NCBI GenBank assembly: GCA_963772825.1
Contig: CAVYYX010000012.1
Span: 124,001 to 188,000 of the forward strand
Origin: Desertimonas sp963772825
Lineage (GTDB): Bacteria; Actinomycetota; Acidimicrobiia; Acidimicrobiales; Ilumatobacteraceae
DNA length: 64,000 bases
Reading direction: 5' to 3'
The stretch's first letter is position 1. Every line of letters begins with the position of its first letter. The notes beneath the pieces were generated by a model. The model saw only the letters and a program-made list of their open reading frames with translations, was not told where the DNA came from and made no database searches. The translations under genes and the position numbers were made by a program. Shown in pieces: positions 50,665-58,818 of this stretch.

Positions 50665-51249
50665 CTACCGCGTTCCGGTCACCGATCCCCGCTCCGTGGG
50701 ATGAGAGTCGTCGAGCAGGCTGAGCAACTTCGTCGTCGTCGTCCAGCTTCTGATCGTCATCAGCTTGTACTCCGGCGTCGCCGCGATCCGACCCATCCGA
50801 CTCTTCGTCCGCAACGCGCTGAGGCGGGAGAAGTACAGCACCCCGCGACCGGGCCACGCCTGGTCGACTCCCTCACGAAGCTCGACGACCTTCATCGCCT
50901 GCTTGGCGGTCAAGGGGGCCTTGAGGAACAGCGTGTCGGAGTGGTACGTGTCCGGCGATGCTCCGAATCCGGTCGGGGCATCGTCGACGACGGTGCCGAG
51001 TTGGGTGTGCGACCGCACGACGACGACGAGCGGGACGCCGAACCGGCGCTCGAGCACCCCCTCGATGTCGGTCTCCAACGACCGGGCCGGGGCACTGGAC
51101 TCGAACAGCACGTTGCCGGACTGGATGTAGGTGCGCACGGCGCCGTACCCGTGAGCCTCGAACGCTGCTCGCAGGTCGGCCATCGCCACCTTGTTGCGGC
51201 CGCCCACGTTGATCCCCCGCAGCAGCGCCACGTACTGCCTCGTCGTCAC
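50665..51249 (-). CDS. DUF1697 protein
   Basis: 194 residues from GTG 51249, overlapping the YihY stop by GTGA. DUF1697 signature: YVALLRGINVGGRNKVAMADL at the N-terminus, TYIQSGNVLFES near residue 40, and a late VLYFSRLSALRTKSRMGRI with TTTTKLLSLL. Typical length. Function is uncharacterised in all bacteria. Confidence 0.92.
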   Translation of the reverse strand: MTTRQYVALLRGINVGGRNKVAMADLRAAFEAHGYGAVRTYIQSGNVLFESSAPARSLETDIEGVLERRFGVPLVVVVRSHTQLGTVVDDAPTGFGASPDTYHSDTLFLKAPLTAKQAMKVVELREGVDQAWPGRGVLYFSRLSALRTKSRMGRIAATPEYKLMTIRSWTTTTKLLSLLDDSHPTERGSVTGTR

Positions 51250-52070
51250 GGCTCGCTGGCTCCATCGATCTCCGCGCCGATGAGCACGAGCAGCGAGCTC
51301 AGCCACAGCCAGAGCAGGACGACCACGATCGAGGCGAGCGCCCCGTAGGTCTCCGCGTAGCTCGAGAAGGTAGCCGTGTACACCGCGAACAGCGCGGACA
51401 CAACGAGCCAGCCGACCATCGCGACCGCCGATCCAGGCGTGACGACGCCCAGCCACGCGGGCGCCCGGTCGTTCACCGACCAACGGTAGAGCAGGCCGAT
51501 CCCGGCGACCATCACCAGGGCCAGCACCGGCCAACGGACGATGCCGAAGATCACCCTGCCGGCGGTTCCCATCCCGGCGTCGGACAACAGCGGGGGGACC
51601 GCGGCGATCACGAAGATCAGGAGGCCGATGAACACCATGGCCCCGATCGTGAGCAGCAACGCCTTGCCGCGCTTGGCGACGAAGCTCTTCGGCTCCTCGC
51701 GCTCATGGGCGACGCGGATGCCGCTGATCAGCGCGGCCATCCCGCCCGACGCGCTCCACAGCGCGACCACGACGGCGACCAGCAGGGTGACCGAGACCCC
51801 TGCGCTGCTCGCTTCGCTGATCGAGGTGAGCTGGAACACGAGGAAGTCCTGGACCTCCGTGGGCAACGCCGACGCGATGTCCTCGACCTGATCGGTGACG
51901 TCGCTTGGGTTGGCGACGAGGCCGTAGATCGAGATGAAGGCGATCAGCGCCGGGACGAAGGCCAAGAAGGCATAGAAGGCGACGCCGGCCGCCACCAACG
52001 TCAGGCGGTGCTCCCGAATCCGTGGCCCAAGTCGCGTACCGACAGAACGAACGCCATCTGCAACGGCCAC
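51246..52070 (-). CDS. YihY/virulence factor BrkB family membrane protein
   Basis: 274 residues from GTG 52070. Six hydrophobic segments with the family's LTLVAAGVAFYAFLAFVPALIA in helix 1 and YAETYGALASIVVVLLWLWLS in the penultimate part. Integral membrane protein of unknown transport or envelope role (formerly miscalled RNase BN). Coupled to DUF1697. Confidence 0.93.
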   Translation of the reverse strand: MAVADGVRSVGTRLGPRIREHRLTLVAAGVAFYAFLAFVPALIAFISIYGLVANPSDVTDQVEDIASALPTEVQDFLVFQLTSISEASSAGVSVTLLVAVVVALWSASGGMAALISGIRVAHEREEPKSFVAKRGKALLLTIGAMVFIGLLIFVIAAVPPLLSDAGMGTAGRVIFGIVRWPVLALVMVAGIGLLYRWSVNDRAPAWLGVVTPGSAVAMVGWLVVSALFAVYTATFSSYAETYGALASIVVVLLWLWLSSLLVLIGAEIDGASEP

Positions 52071-52087
52071 CGCCCGACTCTAGGACG

Positions 52088-52846
52088 TCAGGCGCCAAGG
52101 CGCTTCTCCCACACCGAGACGTGCGACGTGCTGTCGCCGGTGAACGGCTGGCGGGTCCAGTCGCTCCAACGCTCGCGCAACGACATCCCGGCGATGCGGG
52201 CCATCAGATCGAGCTCCGCCGGCCAGACGTAGCGGAACGGGACCGAGACGGCATCCAGCCGCTCGTCGACGAGACGGTAGTGGTGCGAGAACATCTGCTG
52301 GGTGACGAGGTCGGTGTACTCGTCGAAGCCGACGTAGGTGGGTGTGACAGTGAACGCCCTGACCGTCTCGCCGGGCGGCAGCCGCCGAAGGTCGGGCACC
52401 CCGACCTCGATCACGAAGCATCCCCCCGGTTCGAGGTGCGCAGCGGCGTTGCAGAAGCAGTCCACCTGGGCGTCCTGGGTGGTCAGGTTCATGATCGTGT
52501 TGAAGACGAGATAGACGAGTGTGAACGAACCCTCCACCCTCGTGGTGGCGAAGTCACCGACCGTCACGCCGACGCGCTCGGCGCCGGGCTTGCCCCGTAA
52601 GCGCCTGACCATCGCGGCCGACAGGTCGATGCCGTGGACGCCGACACCACGCTCGCTCAGCGGCAACGCCAGGCGGCCGGTGCCGATGCCGAACTCGAGG
52701 GCGGCGCCATCGCCGACCAGACTGGCGAGGAAGTCGATGGCAGGGTCGACGACTGCCGGATCGAACATCGTCGCCGAGCCATCGTCGTAGCCGGCGGCTA
52801 CCGGTTCGTCGAAGTGGTTGGTGGGCACCCACCAACCGTCGCTCAC
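52088..52846 (-). CDS. Class I SAM-dependent methyltransferase
   Basis: 252 residues from GTG 52846, overlapping the acetyltransferase stop by GTGA. SAM motif I ALEFGIGTGRLALPL (about 48-62), motif II VHGIDLSAAMVRRL, and TLVYLVFNTIMNLTTQDAQV. Conserved start FDEPVAAGYDDGSATMFDP is common in actinobacterial small-molecule methyltransferases. Substrate unknown. Confidence 0.9.
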   Translation of the reverse strand: MSDGWWVPTNHFDEPVAAGYDDGSATMFDPAVVDPAIDFLASLVGDGAALEFGIGTGRLALPLSERGVGVHGIDLSAAMVRRLRGKPGAERVGVTVGDFATTRVEGSFTLVYLVFNTIMNLTTQDAQVDCFCNAAAHLEPGGCFVIEVGVPDLRRLPPGETVRAFTVTPTYVGFDEYTDLVTQQMFSHHYRLVDERLDAVSVPFRYVWPAELDLMARIAGMSLRERWSDWTRQPFTGDSTSHVSVWEKRLGA

Positions 52847-53887
52847 GTCGACGATCGGCGCCAAACGAGTTCGCCGTCGACGGTTTCCGGGGTCGGTCGG
52901 AGTCCCGCCCGTTCGGCGACGCGTGCCGACGCGACGTGGTCGGGATGGATGTGCGCGCTGATCTGGGCGACGCCGTGATCGATCAGCCAGCCGACGACGG
53001 CGATGGCCGCCTCTGACGCGACGCCGCGGCCCTGCCATGGCACGCCGATCTCCCAGGCGACCTCGGCAATCGAGTGGTCAGCGGCGACCGTCGCTTGCAG
53101 CGCTCCGACCGGCGACCCGTCGACGGTCGTCCGGACGATCCAGTTCAACCACCACTCGCTGCGATCGGCGGAATGGCCGACCACCAGTCGCCGATAACGC
53201 TCCTGCAACTCGTCGAGGGACCGGGGCGACCCACCGGTGAACCCGTGCATCCGCTCGTCGCCCAGCACGTCGACCATCGCGGTGGCGTCTTGCTCGGCGA
53301 GTGGCGTGAGCGTCAGGCGGTCGGTGACGATCGTGGTGGCGACCGTCATGGCGGCAGGTTCCTCGGAGACGCTGTCGAAGGCGGGTGGGTAGACCACTCG
53401 ACCGCGAGGCACGGGGTGATCAGCGACGAGACGCAACACCTGGGCGGCTTCGGGCGGCGCCCACGAGGGGAGCGGCAAGGCGAGGCCGTGGCGAGCGGCC
53501 GGTTCGAAGCCCAACGATCCGTAGAACGCTGGGCTGCCCTCCAACACGACAACCGGTTCGCCGAGCTCGGCCGCCCGCGCTGTCACGGCTCGCACGAGCT
53601 TCGAGCCGATTCCTCGGCGCTGCTCTGTCGGTGCTACGGCAAGCGGCGAGAGCATCGCGATCGGCCGCCGACCGTCATCGTCACGGACCTCGGCGTGGCT
53701 GATCATGACGTGACCGACGACTCGCCCGTCTCGCTCGGCAACGAGGGAGAGCCCAGGAATGGCGAATGACGAGCAGCGGATCTCGTGGACCAGCCGAGCG
53801 ATCTCGGGTGACCCGAATGCCGCCTCGACTGACTTGGTCGATGGCGACGTGGTCGTCGCTGCGCTCGGCCCGAATCGTCACCTCCAT
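52843..53887 (-). CDS. Tandem GNAT acetyltransferase (frameshifted)
   Basis: Starts at ATG 53887 (MEVTIRAERSDDHVAIDQV). At 53830 the frame shifts; removing one base (CAAGTCAGTC to CAAGTCGTC on the minus strand) gives IDQVVEAAFGSPEIARLV, the expected GNAT sequence. The restored protein is about 347 residues with two acetyltransferase domains. N-terminal YhbS-like: LVAERDGRVVGHVMISH, SPLAVAPTEQRRGIGSKLV, GFEPA. C-terminal RimJ/RimL-like from DRLTLTPLAEQDATAM with WEIGVPWQGRGVASEAA and HPDHVASARVAERAGL. The conserved sequence on both sides of the break favours a sequencing error. Confidence 0.78.
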
Positions 53888-53931
53888 CGGCCGAGCATCC
53901 CACGCAGACGTGGGGTCGTGCCGATCGTCGT

Positions 53932-54165
53932 TCAGGCGGCCGAGAAGACGAGGTCGGCGTCGGGCCGGAACACGGCGACCTCTTCGAGCGCCGAGAGCGG
54001 TGCCCAGGCCGGGCGGTCGCCGTCGAACAGGTCGAGGAGCACCAGATCGTCGTCGGTGAGCAGCATCGTCTCGGCGGTCCGCCGCTCGCCGCGCAGGGTG
54101 AACTCGATCACGTCGCCCTGCCGCACTTCGTTGCTCGACTCGGTCACCGGTGCCTCCATCTCCAA
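53932..54165 (-). CDS. Small conserved-looking protein, unknown
   Basis: 77 residues from ATG 54165 (ATG 54159 possible), 44 bases upstream of the acetyltransferase gene. Pattern VRQGDVIEFTLRGERRTAET then LVLLDLFDGDRPAWAPLSAL suggests a small SH3-like beta barrel. The opening resembles the other small gene at 55848-56027 (VRPGDVIVYDG). Codon use matches neighbours. Function unknown. Confidence 0.6.
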   Translation of the reverse strand: MEMEAPVTESSNEVRQGDVIEFTLRGERRTAETMLLTDDDLVLLDLFDGDRPAWAPLSALEEVAVFRPDADLVFSAA

Positions 54166-54320
54166 TCGCTATCGAGGTCAACGGGGAGTTCGACCGATCT
54201 CATTCCCCGATCCGAGCAAGTTGGTGGTGACGTTCGGCACGCAGCGGCCGACGCGTCGTGTTCGATCGCTCGGCGTTCGCGGGGCGATACTGCGGCGATG
54301 AGCATCCGCGAATCGTCGAC

Positions 54321-55289
54321 GTGCTGCACCTGCGACTGATCGTCCCCGCGGACCTGACCGCGAGGGTGCTCGATCGTTTGCGGGAAACGCCCGGCGTCGC
54401 CCACGTCGCCGTCGTCCGCGGGGCGGCTGTCGTGCCGCGCGGCGACCTCGTGTTGTGCGACGTCGTCCGCGAGGCCGCCAACGAGGTGGTCGAGTGGCTG
54501 CAACACCAAGGCGTCCATCACCAGGGCGCGATCGCCGTTGAGGTCGTTGAGGCCACCGTGTCCGATGCCGCGGCGACCGCCGATGAGATCGCTCCAGGGC
54601 ATGGCTCCGACGCTCTCGTGTGGGAGGAACTCGAGTCCAAGACCCGCGCCGAGGCGATCCTCACTGCGTCCTTCCTGTCGTTCATGGCCGTGGCGGCGAT
54701 GATCGCCGCGATCGGCATCCTGCTCGACTCACCGGTGTTGATCATCGGGGCAATGGTCGTAGGACCCGAGTACGGAGCGCTCGCCGCATTGTGTGTGGCC
54801 ATCGTGCGCCGGCGCTCATCGGCCGCGGGCGTCGCCGCGAGGACGTTGGCGGCGGGTCTGGCCGTGGCAGCGGGCGCCGCGCTGCTCGCGACGGTCGTCT
54901 TCCGGATCATCGGACTGGCGCCCGGCGTCTACGAATTGGGAGATCGCCAGCTCACCGCGTTCATCGCCCATCCCGATGGCCTGGCCGCTGTCGTCGCCGT
55001 GCTGGCCGGGATCGTCGGGATGCTCTCGCTCACCGAGGGGCGCAGCGGCGCGCTCGTCGGTGTGCTCGTCTCCGTGACGACGATCCCAGCCGCAGCCAAC
55101 ATCGGCGTGGCCACCGCCTACGGAGCGTGGGGCGAGGTCAGTGGGGCGGCTCTGCAGCTCGGCATCAACCTCGTCGGACTGGTCGCCGCGGGCGTCGCCA
55201 CCCTCGAGGTTCAGGCGCGGGTGACGACCCGCCCGAGGAAGCGGGCGCCGCCGACATCGATCAGGGGGACGAAACCGAGGCGCTCGTAG
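54321..55289 (+). CDS. DUF389 membrane protein
   Basis: 322 residues from GTG 54321 (GTG 54258 gives a 21-residue longer form). N-terminal ferredoxin-like domain (LHLRLIVPADLTARVLDRL), then five to six membrane helices with the DUF389 signature SFLSFMAVAAMIAAIGILLDSPVLIIGAMVVGPEYG and VSVTTIPAAANIGVA. Function unknown (TIGR00341-like). The last 79 bases overlap the antisense acetyltransferase gene, where the C-terminus becomes basic and unconserved. Confidence 0.88.
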   Translation: MLHLRLIVPADLTARVLDRLRETPGVAHVAVVRGAAVVPRGDLVLCDVVREAANEVVEWLQHQGVHHQGAIAVEVVEATVSDAAATADEIAPGHGSDALVWEELESKTRAEAILTASFLSFMAVAAMIAAIGILLDSPVLIIGAMVVGPEYGALAALCVAIVRRRSSAAGVAARTLAAGLAVAAGAALLATVVFRIIGLAPGVYELGDRQLTAFIAHPDGLAAVVAVLAGIVGMLSLTEGRSGALVGVLVSVTTIPAAANIGVATAYGAWGEVSGAALQLGINLVGLVAAGVATLEVQARVTTRPRKRAPPTSIRGTKPRRS

Positions 55290-55819
55290 AACCCGATCGC
55301 CCGCACGTTCGAGAGGCCGACGCCGAGGTGGACGCCGGTGGCCCCACCGTCGGCCAGCCGGTCGAGCATTCGCTCGATCAACCGGCGCCCGACGCCGATG
55401 CCTTGGATGCGGGGGTAGAGGTCGATGTGCAGGTGGGCCGGATAGTCGGCGACGACGTCGTCCGGCGCGGTCGCCGGTCGGTGGAGAAACGCCCGCAACT
55501 CGTCGTCCGGCGTCGACGGCGACGGGCCCGGGTCGGCGTGCCGGGCGCGCAAGGCCGGCCACCATCGCTCCTCGCACGCTGCCTCGAACATGCGCGTGTC
55601 GAGGGTGCCCAAGACGTAGCCGCCGACGCCGTGGTCGTCGACTGCGACGAAGCCGAATCCCTCGGCGAGCACGACGTACGGTCCGACATAGATGCTCCCG
55701 AGCAGGGTGGCGTCGCGGTACCGGCCGCTGGCGTCGTGTCCGGCGTCGCCGGTACGCAAGCAGATGTCGTAGAGAACGTCGAGATCTGCGCTCGTCGCCG
55801 CCCGGATCGAGACCTCCAC
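55211..55819 (-). CDS. GNAT N-acetyltransferase
   Basis: 202 residues from GTG 55819. VSIRAATSADLDVLYDICLRTG opening, a long insert with FEAACEERWWPALRARH, then LHIDLYPRIQGIGVGRRLIERML (acetyl-CoA loop) and GVHLGVGLSNVRAIGFYERLGF. The insert resembles the O-GlcNAcase-type/GNAT group of actinobacteria. Co-directional 28 bases after the small gene at 55848-56027. 3' end antisense to DUF389. Confidence 0.9.
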   Translation of the reverse strand: MEVSIRAATSADLDVLYDICLRTGDAGHDASGRYRDATLLGSIYVGPYVVLAEGFGFVAVDDHGVGGYVLGTLDTRMFEAACEERWWPALRARHADPGPSPSTPDDELRAFLHRPATAPDDVVADYPAHLHIDLYPRIQGIGVGRRLIERMLDRLADGGATGVHLGVGLSNVRAIGFYERLGFVPLIDVGGARFLGRVVTRA

Positions 55820-55847
55820 CGGCGACGCAATGTAGACCGCCGACGGC

Positions 55848-56027
55848 TCAGGGCCGGCGGTCGACGTCGATCAGCTCGTGCCCCAAGGCGATGGCCCAGC
55901 CGGTGCCGTCGGCAGCGATCGGCCAGGCGAAGCCGTCACCTCGCTCGACGTTGGTGATGAGGTGGAGGTGCCCGTCGTAGACGATCACATCGCCGGGCCG
56001 CACCTCGTCAGCGTGGATCGTCGTCAT
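55848..56027 (-). CDS. Small protein with SH3-like pattern, unknown
   Basis: 59 residues from ATG 56027 with strong AAGGGAGG at the right distance (TTGGCGAAG further on marks the intergenic start). Reads MTTIHADEVRPGDVIVYDG, then GFAWPIAADGTGWAIALGHE, ending DVDRRP. The G-D-V-I-V-Y core suggests a short beta-barrel (Hint/SH3-like). 28 bases before the acetyltransferase gene, so probably one transcript. 132 bases without a gene lie upstream. Too short for many gene finders. Confidence 0.72.
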   Translation of the reverse strand: MTTIHADEVRPGDVIVYDGHLHLITNVERGDGFAWPIAADGTGWAIALGHELIDVDRRP

Positions 56028-56159
56028 CGCTCGGGCCTCCCTTCTTGGCGAAGCGGCCGCAGCCGCACCCAGATCACGTCCCGTTCACTTTGGCCTGTAC
56101 GAGATCGTGAGTCACGGATGGTCGGCCTGATACGCGGCCGGGCGGTGCGTGTCGGGCCG

Positions 56160-56333
56160 CTACGGCTGGGCGCGGCGACGCCCGCGAGCGTCGGCCCACG
56201 ACGCCAGCGACAACAGGGTGTAGACGATCGACAGGGCGATCGGCACCCAGCGATTGTCGGGTTCGGTGATCGGAATGAGCACGACGCAGACCACCGCGGC
56301 CCCGAGCAGGAAGACCGCTCGCCGGTCGATCAA
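56160..56333 (-). CDS. Small membrane protein after pit
   Basis: 57 residues from TTG 56333, which overlaps the pit stop (TTGA). Two predicted helices (RRAVFLLGAAVVCVVLIPI and VPIALSIVYTLLSLASWA) and a basic C-terminus RGRRRAQP. No better start exists upstream in frame. A short two-helix protein coupled to the phosphate transporter; function unknown. Confidence 0.65.
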   Translation of the reverse strand: MIDRRAVFLLGAAVVCVVLIPITEPDNRWVPIALSIVYTLLSLASWADARGRRRAQP

Positions 56334-57325
56334 CCGAGGACCGCCACGATCGCGTAGGTCATCGTGGCGATCAGCCAGGCGCCCGGGATGGTGAGGACCC
56401 AGGCCCACACCACTCGACCGGCCACGCCCCAGCGCACCGCGGTCAGCCGGCGGCTGGCACCGACGCCGACGATGCCACCCGTGATCGTGTGCGTGGTCGA
56501 CACTGGAATCCCGGCATACGACGTGAAGAACAGTGTCGCCGCCGCCGCCGACTCGGCCGCCATCCCGCCGACGGGCTGCAAGCGGGTGATCTTCGATCCC
56601 ATCGTCTTGACGATGCGCCACCCGCCCGTGAGCGTGCCCAAGGCGATCGCCACGTGGGCAGACAGCACGACCCACAGCGGCACCTCGGCGCCCGTCGGCA
56701 GGTGGTTCGACGAGATGAGCACGGCGAGGATCACCCCCATCGTCTTCTGGGCGTCATTGCCGCCGTGACCGAGGCTGAACGCCGCCGCCGAGAACAGCTG
56801 GCCGACGCGGAACCCGCGGTTGAGCCGCTCGACATTGCGGTAGCGGTACACCGCCCACATCACGCCGATCGTGAGGAGCATCCCGAGGGCCAACCCGAGC
56901 AGGGGGGACAGGATGATGAAGACGCCGATCGTGCGCAGCCCGGACGAGATGAGGACGTCGAATCCCCCCTTGGCGACCGCCGCCCCGGCAATCCCGCCGA
57001 CGAGGGCGTGCGACGAGCTCGTCGGGAGTCCGAGGTAGAACGTGATCAGGTTCCAGCCGATCGCCCCGATCAGACCGGCGAAGATCACGCCGATGGAGAG
57101 GGCGTCGGGCTCGACAACCCCGGTGGCGATCGTCGCCGCGACAACCGTGCCGAACACGAGAAAAGCGACGAAGTTGAACACCGCCGCCCACACCACTGCG
57201 ATGCGCGGGGACAGCACTCGCGTCGACACGACGGTCGCGATCGAGTTCGCCGCGTCATGAAAGCCGTTGACGAAGTCGAAGACGAGGGCGATGGCGATCA
57301 CGGCGACAACCGCGAAGGTGTCCAT
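56330..57325 (-). CDS. pit: Inorganic phosphate transporter, Pit family
   Basis: 331 residues from ATG 57325, 4 bases after the DUF47 gene. Two inverted PHO4 signatures: DFVNGFHDAANSIATVVSTR near the start and FSLGHGGNDAQKTMGVILA in the second half, plus LGLPTSSSHALVGGIAGAA and SYAGIPVSTTHTITGGIVG. About ten helices. Low-affinity, H+-coupled metal-phosphate symport. Gene order DUF47-pit is the typical unit. Confidence 0.95.
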   Translation of the reverse strand: MDTFAVVAVIAIALVFDFVNGFHDAANSIATVVSTRVLSPRIAVVWAAVFNFVAFLVFGTVVAATIATGVVEPDALSIGVIFAGLIGAIGWNLITFYLGLPTSSSHALVGGIAGAAVAKGGFDVLISSGLRTIGVFIILSPLLGLALGMLLTIGVMWAVYRYRNVERLNRGFRVGQLFSAAAFSLGHGGNDAQKTMGVILAVLISSNHLPTGAEVPLWVVLSAHVAIALGTLTGGWRIVKTMGSKITRLQPVGGMAAESAAAATLFFTSYAGIPVSTTHTITGGIVGVGASRRLTAVRWGVAGRVVWAWVLTIPGAWLIATMTYAIVAVLG

Positions 57326-57329
57326 CAGA

Positions 57330-57941
57330 TCAGGCGTGCTTCAAGACGATGCCCTCGATGACGTCGGATGCGTCCTCCAATGCATCGAGGGCTGCTTCCA
57401 TCGTCTCGACGACGTCCTTCCAGTAGAGGGTCGCCGACGCCTTGAGCTGACCGGAGTACAGCCGGGCGAGGGCCTGGCGGTACACCGCGTCACCCTCTGA
57501 TTCCAGGCGGTCGATCGCATCGAGCAACGGCGACGTTCCCTTCATCGATGCCAACCGGCTGACGAGGGTGACCGTCACGTCGGCCATCTGCACGAGCAGA
57601 TCGGCCTGCTGCTTCAACTCCGGCATCGCCGCGACGTCGCGGTTGCCCAACTCCAGCCGATAGCCGACCTCCATCATGTCGTCGACGACGTCGTCGAGCA
57701 CTTCCGCAAGGGCGTGGATGTCTTCACGATCGAACGGCGTGACGAACGACGTGTTCAAACGCCGGAGGACGTCGCGGATCAGCTCGTCGCCACGCTGCTC
57801 ACACGCGATGACGGCCGACAGACCGTCTGGCTCCCCACCGAGGAACTCACTCAGCCGGCGGGCGCAGTCGGCCACGTTGGCGGCCGCCTCGTTGAACAGC
57901 TCGAAGAAGTGATCGTCGGTTGGCAGGAGACGGAACCGCAC
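57330..57941 (-). CDS. DUF47/PhoU-like Pit accessory protein
   Basis: 203 residues if started at GTG 57941 (VRFRLLPTDDHFFELFNEAA), the usual family N-terminus. ATG 57983 would add 14 residues without family support. All-helical PhoU-related fold with acidic metal-site motifs EQRGDELIRDVL and ESEGDAVYRQAL, the two E-x-x-x-D repeats, and DREDIHALAEVLDDVVDDM. Regulates or assists the Pit transporter encoded next. Confidence 0.92.
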   Translation of the reverse strand: MRFRLLPTDDHFFELFNEAAANVADCARRLSEFLGGEPDGLSAVIACEQRGDELIRDVLRRLNTSFVTPFDREDIHALAEVLDDVVDDMMEVGYRLELGNRDVAAMPELKQQADLLVQMADVTVTLVSRLASMKGTSPLLDAIDRLESEGDAVYRQALARLYSGQLKASATLYWKDVVETMEAALDALEDASDVIEGIVLKHA

Positions 57942-57990
57942 CGCCCCGGACCGTAGTCCGGTCGACGGCGAGCGCCTTGACATCGAGGGT

Positions 57991-58818
57991 CTAGGTGCTG
58001 GTCGTGGCCACCCGGCGGAGGGCGAGGATGCCCTCGGCCCGCCGCCGCATCGCCGGGTCGACCATCTCGCCGGACGTCAGCGTGGTGACCCCACCGGCGG
58101 CGGTGGCGGCGACCACCTCCCGTGACCAGGCCACCTCGTCGTCCGTCGGGTTGAACGCGGCGGCGATGACCGGCACTTGGCGCGGATGGATGGCGGTGCG
58201 GCCGACGAAGCCCATCCGCCGGCCCCGTTGGGTGTCCGCCGCCAAGCCGTCGAGGTCGCCGATGTCGGTGAACACCGACATCATCGGCGGTGGCTTGCCA
58301 GCGGTCCGCGCCGCGACGAGCAGCTGGACGCGCGCCCAGTCGAGGACGCTTGCGTCCGCGCTGCCGAGGTCGCTCGCCAGGTCCGCTTCGCCGAGACCTA
58401 CCGACGACACGCCGGGGTGGGCGGCGATCGCCGTCGCTGCCGTCAGCCCGCGGGCCGTCTCGATGAGTGCCGAGATCGGCACGTCCCGGCCGAGCACGGC
58501 GAGGGCGGCGTCGACGTCGTCCGGCGAATCGACCTTCGGAAGGCGCACGGCGAAGCTGCCCGCCACGGTCGCGAGGGCGACGAGATCGTCGGAAACTCCG
58601 GCGTTGACGCGCACCTCGAGGTACGGCGGCTTGGCGTCGTCGGAGCCCAGCCAGTCGACGACGTGCTGGCGGGCGGCGTCCTTGTCGGAGTCGGCGACGG
58701 CGTCCTCGAGGTCGAGGATCACGAGTTGCGCCTGCGTCGCGACCGCCTTGGCAAAGCGGTCCGGCCGGTCGCCCGGCACGTACAGGCCGGTGACGATCGG
58801 CGCCGCGGCGCGGTTCAC
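57991..58818 (-). CDS. CitE/HpcH-family (citrate lyase beta-like) lyase
   Basis: 275 residues from GTG 58818, GTGA overlap with the CaiB-like gene. TIM barrel with LYVPGDRPDRFAKA, LDLEDAVADSDKDAAR (metal Asp/Glu), VRLPKVDSPDDVDAA, LIETARGLTAATAIAA and late GRTAIHPRQVPVI. Cleaves or forms C-C bonds of malyl/citramalyl/3-hydroxyacyl-CoA type esters. Coupling with a CoA-transferase gene fits an acyl-CoA degradation or interconversion unit. Confidence 0.92.
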   Translation of the reverse strand: MNRAAAPIVTGLYVPGDRPDRFAKAVATQAQLVILDLEDAVADSDKDAARQHVVDWLGSDDAKPPYLEVRVNAGVSDDLVALATVAGSFAVRLPKVDSPDDVDAALAVLGRDVPISALIETARGLTAATAIAAHPGVSSVGLGEADLASDLGSADASVLDWARVQLLVAARTAGKPPPMMSVFTDIGDLDGLAADTQRGRRMGFVGRTAIHPRQVPVIAAAFNPTDDEVAWSREVVAATAAGGVTTLTSGEMVDPAMRRRAEGILALRRVATTST

